A stretch of 64,000 nt of DNA from Spongiivirga sp046524175 (GCF_046524175.1 NZ_JBEFZF010000011.1:1-64000), one strand, 5' to 3'. Positions 27,128 to 36,121 are shown, counted from the stretch's first letter. Program-made: numbers and translations. The notes: a model not told the origin generated them from the letters alone.

Positions 27128-27891
27128 AGGTTCTAGTCACAGGTGCTAATGGACAGTTAGGTCAATGCCTTCAAAAAATTGAAAAAGAATACTCCCAAAT
27201 AGACTTTTTTTTTAGGACATCGGAGGAGCTGAATATTACGAGTTTAGATAGTATAAAATCAAATTTTGAGTTGTTTAAACCTGATTTTTGTATTAATTGT
27301 GCAGCGTATACTAATGTAGATCAAGCCGAAAAAGAATCTAAAAAAGCATTTGCTGTGAATGCTGAAGGAGTGAAAAATCTTTCAAAGGTTTGTAAAAATT
27401 ATGGGACTGTTCTAATTCATATTTCGACTGATTATGTGTTTGATGGGGAGAAGACAGGCCCGTATACAGTTGATGATATTCCAAACCCGATTAATCAATA
27501 CGGAAAATCAAAATTAAAAGGAGAGGAATATATTCAAGAAATTCTTGAGAAGTATTTTATTGTTAGAACTTCTTGGTTGTATTCAGAATTTGGAAAGAAT
27601 TTTTATAAAACCATATTGGAAAAGGCCAAAACTGAAAAGATAATTTATGTCACTAATGAACAGACAGGTTGTCCGACCAATGCGAATAATTTAGCTAAGT
27701 TTTTGGTTGAATTAGTTATAAGTAATGAAGAACGATACCGTATTATTCATTTTGCTGATTTTGAGCAGATGACGTGGTTTGAATTTGTAAAAAAAATCGC
27801 AAAAGAAAATAAGCTAAAAGCTAAGGTAATCGCGAGAGAATATAGTAGTTTTGCGGCTAGGCCTGAAAATAGTACTTTACAAAATAATTGA
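27124..27891 (+). CDS. rfbD: dTDP-4-dehydrorhamnose reductase, C-terminally short
   Basis: A 255-residue NAD(P)H-dependent reductase, the last step to dTDP-L-rhamnose. The NADPH site is VTGANGQLGQCL. The sequence continues with INCAAYTNVDQAE, STDYVFDGEK, the catalytic Tyr-Lys in YGKSKLKGEE, and RTSWLYSEFGKNF. The chain ends at FAARPENSTLQNN. RfbD proteins usually run about 30 residues beyond the RPxxSxL motif, so the last helix region appears missing. The next gene, pseB, begins 10 bp after the stop. The catalytic part is whole, so activity is possible but uncertain. The ATG at 27124 is preferred over an upstream in-frame start inside rfbC. Confidence 0.88.
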   Translation: MKVLVTGANGQLGQCLQKIEKEYSQIDFFFRTSEELNITSLDSIKSNFELFKPDFCINCAAYTNVDQAEKESKKAFAVNAEGVKNLSKVCKNYGTVLIHISTDYVFDGEKTGPYTVDDIPNPINQYGKSKLKGEEYIQEILEKYFIVRTSWLYSEFGKNFYKTILEKAKTEKIIYVTNEQTGCPTNANNLAKFLVELVISNEERYRIIHFADFEQMTWFEFVKKIAKENKLKAKVIAREYSSFAARPENSTLQNN

Positions 27892-27901
27892 ATAATATAA
27901 A

Positions 27902-28921
27902 ATGTTAGATTTTAAAGGGAAATCAATTCTTATTACAGGAGGAACAGGTTCTTTAGGTAAGGCACTTACCAGTCATATTTTGAGTAAACATCCTGAAGTT
28001 AGAAGATTAATCATATTTTCAAGAGATGAACAAAAGCAATTTCAGATGGCTCAGGAATATCCTGTTGGCAAATACCCTCAAATAAGATTTTTCGTTGGGG
28101 ATGTAAGAGATAAAGATCGGCTTATAAGAGCATTTAAAGACGTAAATTATGTTATTCATGCAGCTGCTATGAAGCATGTTCATATCGCTGAGTATAATCC
28201 TGAAGAATGCATTAAAACTAATATTGGAGGAGCTCAGAATGTTGTTGACGCCTGTTTCGAAACTGAAGTAGAGAGGGTTGTGGCACTTTCAACAGATAAG
28301 GCTTGTGCACCTATTAATTTATATGGAGCGACAAAATTGACATCCGATAAGTTATTTGTAGCTGCAAATAATATTAAGGGAAATAATCCGATACGTTTTT
28401 CTGTAGTTCGCTATGGTAATGTAATGGGTTCAAACGGATCAGTAATTCCATTTTTTATTGAAAAAAAACGCAAAGAAGGGATTTTGCCAATTACGGATCC
28501 AAGCATGACTAGATTTAATATTTCTCTTCAAGGCGGTGTGGATATGGTAATGCATGCTTTAAATTCTGCATGGGGAGGAGAGCTTTTCGTACCGAAGATA
28601 CCATCATATAAAATTATGGATGTTGCAGAGGCAATAGGCCCTAAATGTGAAAAACCTATAGTAGGAATACGACCCGGAGAGAAAATTCATGAGGAAATGA
28701 TAACGCCTTCTGATTCGTATTACACCTATGATCTTGGAAAGTATTATGTGATTTTGCCCGCTACTCATAAATGGAGTCTACAGAATTTCATCGAAACATT
28801 TGATGCTAAAAAAGTGGAGGAAGGGTTTAGCTACAATTCTGGAAATAATCACGATTGGGAGACAATTGATAGTATGAGAGAACTGATTAAGGAACATGTA
28901 GACCCAACTTTTCAAGAATAA
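27902..28921 (+). CDS. pseB: UDP-N-acetylglucosamine 4,6-dehydratase (inverting)
   Basis: A 339-residue short-chain dehydrogenase that starts pseudaminic acid synthesis by converting UDP-GlcNAc to UDP-2-acetamido-2,6-dideoxy-beta-L-arabino-hexos-4-ulose. The NADP site is ITGGTGSLGKAL. AAAMKHVHIAEYNPEECIKT, LSTDKACAPINLYGATKL (Tyr-x-x-x-Lys), and RYGNVMGSNGSVIPFF match PseB rather than the capsule dehydratases with an extra membrane domain. The C-terminal PGEKIHEEMI is also typical. Its stop overlaps the pseC start. It begins the nonulosonate module. Confidence 0.94.
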   Translation: MLDFKGKSILITGGTGSLGKALTSHILSKHPEVRRLIIFSRDEQKQFQMAQEYPVGKYPQIRFFVGDVRDKDRLIRAFKDVNYVIHAAAMKHVHIAEYNPEECIKTNIGGAQNVVDACFETEVERVVALSTDKACAPINLYGATKLTSDKLFVAANNIKGNNPIRFSVVRYGNVMGSNGSVIPFFIEKKRKEGILPITDPSMTRFNISLQGGVDMVMHALNSAWGGELFVPKIPSYKIMDVAEAIGPKCEKPIVGIRPGEKIHEEMITPSDSYYTYDLGKYYVILPATHKWSLQNFIETFDAKKVEEGFSYNSGNNHDWETIDSMRELIKEHVDPTFQE

Positions 28922-30066
28922 TGGAAAATAAGCCAATACCTTATGGACGACAAAGTATATCCCAAGATGATATAGACGCTGTAATTTCCACATTAAAAGC
29001 AGATTTTTTAACTCAAGGCCCTAAAGTGCTTGAATTTGAGGAAAGATTTGCTGAATATGTGGGTTCTAAATATGCGGTTGCGGTTAGTAATGCAACAGCA
29101 GGACTTCATTTAGCGATTCTCTCTCTTGAGTTGCGAAAAGGAGAACGTGTAATAACCACTCCAATAACTTTTGCGGCATCAGCAAATTGTGTGCGATACT
29201 GTGGCGGAGAAGTTTGGTTTGCAGATATTGATCCAGAGACTTATTTACTTTCTTTGGATAAAACTAGAAAGTTAATAGAAAGTAAACCGAAGGGTTTTTT
29301 TAAAGGCATAATTCCAGTCGATTTTGCTGGCTTACCCGTTAATACTGAAGAATTCAGAAAGCTAGCTGATGAGCATCATTTATGGATTATAGAAGATGCC
29401 TGTCACGCTCCAGGAGGATATTTTGTCGATTCTAAGAGGCAAAAACAGATGTGCGGAAATGGGTTGTATTCAGACATTGGTGTTTTTTCTTTTCACCCTG
29501 TAAAGCATATAGCATGCGGAGAAGGTGGAATGGTGACAACAAATTCTAAAAAAATATATGATAGGTTATCATCTTTAAGAACACACGGAATCACTAAACA
29601 GAACATGTCTGAAAATCATGGAGGTTGGTTTTATGAAATGAAGGAGTTAGGGTATAATTATAGATTGACGGATATACAATCGGCTTTGGGAATAACACAG
29701 TTGAAAAAGAATAATGAAGGAGTTAAAAAGAGGAATGAAATTGCTCAACGATACAAAGAAGCTTTTCAAGGAAAAACTAAATTTCAGTCATTACCCGAAA
29801 ATATGTATAACGCTCATCACTTGTTTATTATTGAAGTTGAGAAGAGATTAGAATTGTATGACTATTTAAGGGAAAATAGAATTTTTGCACAAATACATTA
29901 TATACCCGTTCACACATTACCATACTACAAGAAAATAGGATATGATGATGCAGATCTCAGTATGTCAGAAAACTACTATTCTAAATGTATAAGCTTGCCA
30001 ATGTATCCTACCTTAACAAATAAAGAACAAGATTTTGTTATTAGAACTGTTTTAAATTTTATTTAA
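28921..30066 (+). CDS. pseC: UDP-4-keto-6-deoxy-AltNAc aminotransferase
   Basis: A 381-residue PLP-dependent aminotransferase of the DegT/DnrJ/EryC1 family. It makes UDP-4-amino-4,6-dideoxy-beta-L-AltNAc from the PseB product. The N-terminus IPYGRQSISQDDIDAVISTL is typical of PseC. The PLP site shows NATAGLHLA, TTPITFAASANCVRYCG, IEDACHAPGG, and the Schiff-base Lys in FSFHPVKHIACGEGG. The end (LPMYPTLTNKEQDFVI) is also family-like. It overlaps pseB by one base (TAATG) and pseF likewise. Confidence 0.94.
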   Translation: MENKPIPYGRQSISQDDIDAVISTLKADFLTQGPKVLEFEERFAEYVGSKYAVAVSNATAGLHLAILSLELRKGERVITTPITFAASANCVRYCGGEVWFADIDPETYLLSLDKTRKLIESKPKGFFKGIIPVDFAGLPVNTEEFRKLADEHHLWIIEDACHAPGGYFVDSKRQKQMCGNGLYSDIGVFSFHPVKHIACGEGGMVTTNSKKIYDRLSSLRTHGITKQNMSENHGGWFYEMKELGYNYRLTDIQSALGITQLKKNNEGVKKRNEIAQRYKEAFQGKTKFQSLPENMYNAHHLFIIEVEKRLELYDYLRENRIFAQIHYIPVHTLPYYKKIGYDDADLSMSENYYSKCISLPMYPTLTNKEQDFVIRTVLNFI

Positions 30067-30773
30067 TGTCCAATTTAGCGATTATACCTGCTAGAGGAGG
30101 AAGTAAAAGAATTCCTAGAAAAAACATCAAGCTATTTTTAGGAAAACCTATTATTGCCTACTCTATTCAAGCGGCTTTAAAAAGTAACCTTTTTGATGAG
30201 GTAATGGTTTCAACAGATGATGAAGAAATTGCCGCAATCTCTACTAAATATGGTGCTAAAATACCCTTTTACAGAAGTGCAAATAATTCTGATGATTTCG
30301 CAACAACAGCTGATGTAATTCACGAAGTGCTAGACAACTATGAAGGCAGTAATAATTTATTTAAATATTGTTGCTGTATCTATCCTACGGCGCCTTTGAT
30401 TACTGTCGAAAAGCTTAAAGAAGCTTATGATAAATTAGTCAATAATGGTTTTAACTCTGTTTTTCCTGTGACCTCATTTTCTTACCCCATTCAACGTTCA
30501 TTAGAATTTCAGAATGAAAAGATAATGATGGTTTGGGATAAACACTTACACTCTAGATCTCAGGATTTAAAGCCCCGTTTTCATGACGCAGGTCAATATT
30601 ATTGGTTAGATATTGATGCTTTTAGGAGTGAACGAAAGTTATTTTCAAATAACTCTGGGGCTATTATAATGTCAGAACTTGAGGTCCAAGATATCGATAG
30701 AGAAATAGACTGGAAGTTAGCTGAATTAAAATATGAGCTAATGAATAGAAATGAAAAAAAAGATTCTTTTTAG
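30066..30773 (+). CDS. pseF: CMP-nonulosonate (pseudaminate) cytidylyltransferase
   Basis: A 235-residue CTP-dependent transferase that activates the nine-carbon sugar to its CMP form. The N-terminal AIIPARGGSKRIPRKNIKLF is the CTP-binding signature of the family. Also visible are VMVSTDDEEIAAI, CCIYPTAPLI, HDAGQYYWLD, and the metal-binding EVQDIDREIDWKLAE. The length suits PseF. It is placed before pseG, and its 3' end overlaps pseG by 23 bp. Confidence 0.94.
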   Translation: MSNLAIIPARGGSKRIPRKNIKLFLGKPIIAYSIQAALKSNLFDEVMVSTDDEEIAAISTKYGAKIPFYRSANNSDDFATTADVIHEVLDNYEGSNNLFKYCCCIYPTAPLITVEKLKEAYDKLVNNGFNSVFPVTSFSYPIQRSLEFQNEKIMMVWDKHLHSRSQDLKPRFHDAGQYYWLDIDAFRSERKLFSNNSGAIIMSELEVQDIDREIDWKLAELKYELMNRNEKKDSF

Positions 30774-31776
30774 AGCTGACGGCAACTCTTCTATTGGCCT
30801 TGGACATTTGTATCGTCTTTTTGCCATAGTTGAAATGGTAAAAGAAACATATGAATTCGCATATGTGATTCGCTCTTCTTCCACTTCTAATATAGTACCC
30901 GATGAGTATACAACAACTATAATACCCGATGAGATTGATAATGAAGAAGAACCCGAATGGTTGGCAAAAAAGTATACTCCTGAAGAACATATTATCATAG
31001 CCGATGGGTATCAGTTTGTTTCCAATTATCAAAAGAAAATAAAAGCGCTGGGCTTCTCTCTAATTTATATTGACGATTTGGCAAAGGAGCATATGTATGC
31101 TGATATTGTTATTAATCATTCGCCGGCATTAAAATCTTTAGATTTCACTTCTGAATCGTATACTAAATTTGCTTTGGGGACAGAACATTCTATTTTGAGA
31201 CCTCTATTTATTGAAAAAGCAAAAGAGCAGAAGGAAAAAACAAGTATCAATACTATTTTTATTTGTTTTGGTGGATCCGATTTTTTCAATTTAACGTATA
31301 AAAGTGTTGAAGGAATTACCAAGATATCTGATGTAAAAGAAATTCATGTTGTTTTAGGAGGAGCTTATAACTATAACGACATCCATGATTTAATCAAAGA
31401 TCAAAAAGACAGAGTTTTCCTATATAGAAATCTAGATGAAAAAGAAATGCTTAATGTCATGGATAAGTGTGATTTAGCTATAGTTCCTACAAGCACAATT
31501 TGTTACGAGGTTTGTTGTGTGAAAATGTTGATTTTAGGAGGTTATTATGTTGATAACCAGGTGAATATATATAATGGCTTTCTAAAAAGCGATATTATTT
31601 ATCCCGGAGGTGATTTTAAAAAATATTCTTCTGTTGATTTTAAAGTAAAAGTAGAAGATACAATGAAAAAACTTCCTACAGATTTCGAAAAAAAACTTAC
31701 ACATCAACATCAGTTGTTTGATGGAAATCAGAAAAAGCGTTTTTTAAAACTATTAAATGAATTAGAAGTATGTTAA
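30751..31776 (+). CDS. pseG: UDP-6-deoxy-AltdiNAc hydrolase
   Basis: A 341-residue GT-B fold hydrolase that removes UDP from the 2,4-diamino sugar nucleotide, giving the free hexose for PseI. The N-terminus ILFRADGNSSIGLGHLYRLF has the conserved G-x-G-H-x-x-R. Also present are IIADGYQF, YIDDLA, a second-domain ICFGGSDFFNLT, and IVPTSTICYEVCCVK. PseG normally accepts the di-N-acetyl substrate; if this pathway uses a formylated intermediate, its pocket should differ. It overlaps the next gene by 7 bp. Confidence 0.93.
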   Translation: MKKKILFRADGNSSIGLGHLYRLFAIVEMVKETYEFAYVIRSSSTSNIVPDEYTTTIIPDEIDNEEEPEWLAKKYTPEEHIIIADGYQFVSNYQKKIKALGFSLIYIDDLAKEHMYADIVINHSPALKSLDFTSESYTKFALGTEHSILRPLFIEKAKEQKEKTSINTIFICFGGSDFFNLTYKSVEGITKISDVKEIHVVLGGAYNYNDIHDLIKDQKDRVFLYRNLDEKEMLNVMDKCDLAIVPTSTICYEVCCVKMLILGGYYVDNQVNIYNGFLKSDIIYPGGDFKKYSSVDFKVKVEDTMKKLPTDFEKKLTHQHQLFDGNQKKRFLKLLNELEVC

Positions 31777-32408
31777 TTCAAATACTTGTTGACAATCCTA
31801 ACTCGTGGATTATTCCATATATCAAAGAATTAATTAATACCATTAAATCGAAGTTTGGTTATTCGGCAGTTCTCTTACACGATCATGACCAAGTTATAAC
31901 CGGCGAGATATTATGCTTGTTGTCTTGTGAAAAAATTTTTAAAGCACTTCATTTAAACAAACATAATCTGGTAGTTCATGAAAGTGATCTTCCAAAAGGT
32001 AAGGGTTGGTCTCCGGTTACTTGGCAGGTATTAGAGGGCAAAAAAGAAATTCCTGTTACATTATTTGAGGCTAGTAAAAAAGTTGATGCTGGAGAAATAT
32101 ATTTTCAGAAAAACATTAAATTAATTGGCCATGAGCTTATCGATGAAATAAAGGATATACAAGGCGCTATTACCAATGAATTAATCATTAAATTCTTAGA
32201 GAATTATCCAGGAATTAAAGGAACTCCTCAAATTGGAGAAGAAACATTTTACAAAAAAAGAACACCTAGTGATAGCGAATTGGATATTGAAAAATCAATT
32301 AAGGAACAATTCGATTTATTAAGAGTTTGTGATAACGAAAGATACCCAGCTTTTTTTGTGCACAACACAAGAAAATATATAATAAAGATTTATAACGACC
32401 ATGAATAA
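31770..32408 (+). CDS. Formyltransferase-like protein 1
   Basis: A 212-residue protein related to the catalytic domain of methionyl-tRNA and sugar formyltransferases. Key segment: VVHESDLPKGKGWSP, corresponding to the N-x-H-x-S-L-L-P-x-x-R-G of the family. The catalytic His and SxLP are kept, but the Asn two residues before His is Val. The Asp of the triad appears in KVDAGEIYF. The chain lacks the tRNA-binding C-terminal domain, so a small sugar nucleotide is the likely acceptor. Its position between pseG and pseI and the absence of PseH suggest it formylates the 4-amino group of the PseC product. This is inference. Confidence 0.78.
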   Translation: MLIQILVDNPNSWIIPYIKELINTIKSKFGYSAVLLHDHDQVITGEILCLLSCEKIFKALHLNKHNLVVHESDLPKGKGWSPVTWQVLEGKKEIPVTLFEASKKVDAGEIYFQKNIKLIGHELIDEIKDIQGAITNELIIKFLENYPGIKGTPQIGEETFYKKRTPSDSELDIEKSIKEQFDLLRVCDNERYPAFFVHNTRKYIIKIYNDHE

Positions 32409-33081
32409 TTTTGTTGTATTATCAGAAAAGAGATGGAATGTTGAACTCATAGAGAATTTAAAAAAAAATATTCCAGATGCTAAATGGCTATTGATAAATA
32501 ATAAGAATGATTTTTTATTAAAAAATCTAAAAAAAATTAACCCTAATAAAATCTTTATTCCACATTGGTCATATATTATTCCTGAGGAAATTTTTTTGTC
32601 TTTTGAATGCATTGTTTTTCATATGACGGATTTGCCCTATGGAAGAGGTGGTAGTCCTCTACAAAATTTAATTGTTAGAGGGTATAAAAAAACTAAGATT
32701 TCGGCATTAAAAGTGGTGAAAGAATTGGATGCAGGTCCAATTTATCTGAAAAAAGAATTAGATCTTTATGGAACGGCCGAAGAAATTTTTATTCGAACCA
32801 ATGAGACTATTCAAGAAATGATTATCGAAATCATTTCAGATAATTTACGACACGTAGGGCAAGAAGGAGAACCGGTTTTCTTTAAAAGAAGAAAACCAGC
32901 AATGAGTGAAATAGAACAAATATCTGAGATAAACACACTCTATGATCACATCAGAATGTTAGATGCCGAAGGTTATCCCAAAGCCTATTTTGAAAACGAT
33001 CATTTTAAATTTGAATTTACAAGAGCAAGTCTAAAATCCGATAACACAATATTAGCAGATGTTAGAATCATTAAAAAATAA
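32401..33081 (+). CDS. Formyltransferase-like protein 2
   Basis: A 226-residue second member of the formyltransferase superfamily, directly after the first with an 8-bp overlap. Segment IVFHMTDLPYGRGGSPLQNL contains the His and the LP-x-G-R-G folate-site loop. The Asn usually two residues before His is again not present (Val), as in gene 1. The triad Asp is in KELDAGPIYL. The C-terminal HIRMLDAEGYPKAYFEND resembles the end of sugar formyltransferases. It is more divergent than a recent duplicate, so a different acceptor or position is plausible. Its 3' end overlaps the PIG-L gene by 23 bp. Confidence 0.8.
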   Translation: MNNFVVLSEKRWNVELIENLKKNIPDAKWLLINNKNDFLLKNLKKINPNKIFIPHWSYIIPEEIFLSFECIVFHMTDLPYGRGGSPLQNLIVRGYKKTKISALKVVKELDAGPIYLKKELDLYGTAEEIFIRTNETIQEMIIEIISDNLRHVGQEGEPVFFKRRKPAMSEIEQISEINTLYDHIRMLDAEGYPKAYFENDHFKFEFTRASLKSDNTILADVRIIKK

Positions 33082-33769
33082 AAGAATACTAGTAGTAGTT
33101 GCACATCCAGATGATGAATTATTAGGTTTGGGAGCAACTATGCATAAGCTTATTTCGGAATGTAATTGTGTGGTAAGAACAATAATTCTAGGAGAAGGAA
33201 TTACCTCAAGATCGGATAAACGAGATCCGAAGCTATGGGGGGATGAGCTAAAAAAACATAGACAAAATATCGAAGATGCAAGGGCTGCAATAGGGTATGA
33301 GTCTGTGGGAGTTTATGATTTTCCAGATAACAGGTTCGATTCAGTTGATCTATTGGATGTCGTTAAAATAATTGAGGCTGAAAAACAAAAATTTCAACCA
33401 GAAGTCATTTTTACACATCACGGGGGAGATGTAAATATAGATCATCAGCGTACTTTTGAAGCTGTAATTACCGCCACAAGACCCATGGAGCATGAAAAAG
33501 CACATACAATAATTACCTTTGAAACTCCTTCAGGAACAGAATGGAGGGCATCATCAGATCCTAAACACTTCATCCCCAATTTTTTTATAGAGGTTTCCGA
33601 AGAAAATGTTGAAGCCAAAATAAAAGGTATGGAGAGCTATGAATTCGAAAAAAGAACCTTTCCTCATCCAAGATCACCTAAAGCCCTTAAAATTTTAGCA
33701 CAACAAAGAGGAATAATCGTAGGTAAAAAATTTGCTGAAGCATTTGTCATAATAAGAACAATAAGTTAA
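33059..33769 (+). CDS. PIG-L family N-deacetylase
   Basis: A 236-residue LmbE/PIG-L deacetylase. Zinc-site motifs are clear: VVVAHPDDELLGLG near the N-terminus (A-H-P-D-D-E) and THHGGDVNIDHQRTF (H-x-x-D-x-x-x-DH type) at about residue 120. The family removes N-acetyl groups from GlcNAc-type sugars. In this module it could deacetylate the C5 N-acetyl (former C2 of the hexose), leaving an amine for a second acyl group. This is inference from context. The ATG at 33059 lies inside the preceding gene, which suggests coupled translation. Confidence 0.9.
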   Translation: MLESLKNKRILVVVAHPDDELLGLGATMHKLISECNCVVRTIILGEGITSRSDKRDPKLWGDELKKHRQNIEDARAAIGYESVGVYDFPDNRFDSVDLLDVVKIIEAEKQKFQPEVIFTHHGGDVNIDHQRTFEAVITATRPMEHEKAHTIITFETPSGTEWRASSDPKHFIPNFFIEVSEENVEAKIKGMESYEFEKRTFPHPRSPKALKILAQQRGIIVGKKFAEAFVIIRTIS

Positions 33770-33772
33770 AAA

Positions 33773-34813
33773 ATGAAAATAGGAAATAGAAATATAGGAG
33801 ATAATCATCCATGTTTTATAATTGCTGAACTCTCCGCTAATCATAATGGAAGTTTAGAAGTTGCAATAGAAACAATTAGAGCTGCTAAAAGAACAGGAGC
33901 AGATGCCATAAAATTACAAACATATACTCCTGACACAATGACCATTGATGCAAATAATGAGCACTTTCAAATTAATGAAGGTACTTTGTGGGATGGAAAA
34001 ACTCTTTATGAACTGTATCAAGAAGCCTATACACCATGGGAATGGCATGAAGAACTATTTAAGGTGGCCAAGGAAGAAGGATTAATCTGTTTTTCTTCCC
34101 CGTTTGATATAACTGCAGTAGACTTTTTGAAGAAATTAGATGTTCCGGTATATAAAATTGCATCTTTTGAGATTCAGGATATACCTCTTATAGAGCATAC
34201 TGCTTCTCAGGGAAAACCTATTATTATTTCTACTGGAATTGCAATAGAAGAAGACATTCAATTAGCAGTAGATACATGCAGAAATGCTGGAAACGAAGAT
34301 ATCATTTTGTTGAAGTGTACATCATCATATCCAGCACCATTAGATCTGGCAAATTTAAACACTATCCCAGATATCAAGAGTCGATTTAATGTTGAGGTAG
34401 GATTTAGTGATCATACTTATGGATCTTTAGCACCTGCAATTGCAACGACACTTGGCGCCAATGTAATTGAGAAACACTTTATTCTTGACAAATCAATCGG
34501 GGGGCCTGATGCCGATTTTTCTTTAGACGAAGAAGAATTTAAAGAAATGGTAAAGGCTGTAAGAGATACTGAAAAGATGCTGGGGACGGCAAGTTATAAT
34601 GTATCTGAAAAAGTAAAGAAAAATAGAAAGTTTGCTCGTTCTTTGTTTATAGTTGAAGATGTAAAGAAAGGCGATATAGTAACGAAATATAATCTAAGAT
34701 CAATTAGGCCAGGAAATGGACTCCACCCAAAGTTTTTAAATAATGTTCTTGGTAAAGAGTTCAAGATTGATATCAAGCGAGGAACTCCCCTCTCATTAGA
34801 TGATATTATGTAG
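33773..34813 (+). CDS. pseI: Pseudaminic acid synthase
   Basis: A 346-residue NeuB-family enzyme that condenses the free 6-deoxy diamino-altrose with phosphoenolpyruvate to give the nine-carbon sugar. The NeuB barrel begins with FIIAELSANHNGSLEVAIE and continues with AIKLQTYTPDTMTID, KIASFEIQDIPLIEH, LLKCTSSYPAP, VGFSDHTYGS and EKHFILDKSIGGPDADFSL. The C-terminal SAF domain has FARSLFIVEDVKKGD and IRPGNGLHP. Residues are of the PseI type rather than NeuB or LegI. It closes the nonulosonate module, 3 bp after the deacetylase. Confidence 0.95.
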   Translation: MKIGNRNIGDNHPCFIIAELSANHNGSLEVAIETIRAAKRTGADAIKLQTYTPDTMTIDANNEHFQINEGTLWDGKTLYELYQEAYTPWEWHEELFKVAKEEGLICFSSPFDITAVDFLKKLDVPVYKIASFEIQDIPLIEHTASQGKPIIISTGIAIEEDIQLAVDTCRNAGNEDIILLKCTSSYPAPLDLANLNTIPDIKSRFNVEVGFSDHTYGSLAPAIATTLGANVIEKHFILDKSIGGPDADFSLDEEEFKEMVKAVRDTEKMLGTASYNVSEKVKKNRKFARSLFIVEDVKKGDIVTKYNLRSIRPGNGLHPKFLNNVLGKEFKIDIKRGTPLSLDDIM

Positions 34814-34882
34814 TGATCATAGTTACCAAGTTAATTATACTCTTGGAAGCATACATAAGCTAACAAGTATCAATATATTAAT

Positions 34883-36121
34883 GTGAAAAAAGGGTTTTAT
34901 AACATATTCTTCAGAGGAATTACTTTACTTTCAAAATTCGTTTTTATTGTTTTTTTAGGTAAGTATTCTATTGATGAGGTTAACCTTGGAGTTTTTGGAA
35001 TAATTTCAACATCTTTAGCACTTTTAATATACCTTTTGGGTTTTGACTTTTATGTATTCAATACCCGGGAGATAATAGTTGCGAAAAAAGATTATTTCAG
35101 TAAAATAAGAGATCAGTTATTTTTTCACGTTTTTGCCTATATTCTAATAATACCTGTCGCATTATTCTTTATTTTTAAAATGAATTTTGTGCCTATTGAA
35201 TTTTTAATAGTATTCTCATTACTGATTTTTTCAGAACATATAGGGCAAGAACTTTATAGACTTTTTACGACCTTTGAAAGATCTGTAGTTGCTAATATCA
35301 TGCTGCTTATTAGGTCAGGTATTTGGGTGTGGTATGTATTGATTGATTTCTTCTTATTTAAGAATGAAGTTGATTTACAAAAATATATTTTGATATGGGC
35401 GTTGTTTTCATGGGGATCCCTAATTCTATTTATTTTTTTATTAATAAATCATATTGGGACAGAAAATATTAAGTTACGTAAACCTGATTTTGAATGGATA
35501 ACAAAGGGAGCCAAAGCAGCTAGTGTTTTTTTTATTGGATCAGTTTCTTTTCAAATTATTCAATTTTCTGATCGCTATATGATTGATTATTTTTTTGGAA
35601 AAAAACTTGTAGGTGTTTATACAGCTTATGCACAGTTTACAAATGCAATTGAGGTGTTTACTTTTAGCGCAATTACCATGGTCATGTATCCTAAATTAAT
35701 AAGTAAGTTTTCTAATCGTTATGAATACAAAAGGCTTAAATCATTGTTTTCTAAACAGCTTGTTGGCGCTTCTTTGATTCTTATTCTAATTGTTTTGATA
35801 GTAGCTCCCATAGTTTTTCAATTCTTGGGTAAAGACTCTATAATTTCAGAGCTTCATACATTCTATATTTTATTGATTGGCATTTTTTTCCTTATTATTT
35901 CAAATGTTTTCCATTATGATTTATATGTTAAGAGAAAGGATTTTCAAATCTTAAAAGTTGCGGTTATAGCAATGTTGGTTAATGTATCTCTAAATCTAAT
36001 TTTAATACCTCGACTCAATATCTTTGGAGCGGCATTAGCGACTTTAGCTTCGTTTCTAATAATATTCATACTTAAATTTTATTATAGTAAAAAACTGATA
36101 AAAATAAATGATAATAGTTGA
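34883..36121 (+). CDS. wzx: Polysaccharide flippase (Wzx-like)
   Basis: A 412-residue MATE/MOP-superfamily membrane protein with about 12 hydrophobic segments, as expected for an exporter of undecaprenyl-linked repeat units. The N-terminal FYNIFFRGITLLSKFVFIVF and the mid segment FSDRYMIDYFFGKKLVGVYT are typical. The start is GTG at 34883, because the only nearby ATG (34881) reads straight into TGA. DNA is strongly AT-rich here. It overlaps the next gene by 14 bp. Wzx sequences are poorly conserved, so the call rests on topology, segments and position. Confidence 0.82.
   Translation: MKKGFYNIFFRGITLLSKFVFIVFLGKYSIDEVNLGVFGIISTSLALLIYLLGFDFYVFNTREIIVAKKDYFSKIRDQLFFHVFAYILIIPVALFFIFKMNFVPIEFLIVFSLLIFSEHIGQELYRLFTTFERSVVANIMLLIRSGIWVWYVLIDFFLFKNEVDLQKYILIWALFSWGSLILFIFLLINHIGTENIKLRKPDFEWITKGAKAASVFFIGSVSFQIIQFSDRYMIDYFFGKKLVGVYTAYAQFTNAIEVFTFSAITMVMYPKLISKFSNRYEYKRLKSLFSKQLVGASLILILIVLIVAPIVFQFLGKDSIISELHTFYILLIGIFFLIISNVFHYDLYVKRKDFQILKVAVIAMLVNVSLNLILIPRLNIFGAALATLASFLIIFILKFYYSKKLIKINDNS

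Noticed and set aside
30664..31032. Minus-strand frames over the pseF/pseG junction
   Set aside because: They run antisense to two strongly conserved genes and have no recognisable product.
34814..34882. Possible promoter between pseI and the flippase gene
   Set aside because: Only a partial match (TACTCTTG) to the -7 consensus and no spaced TTG.
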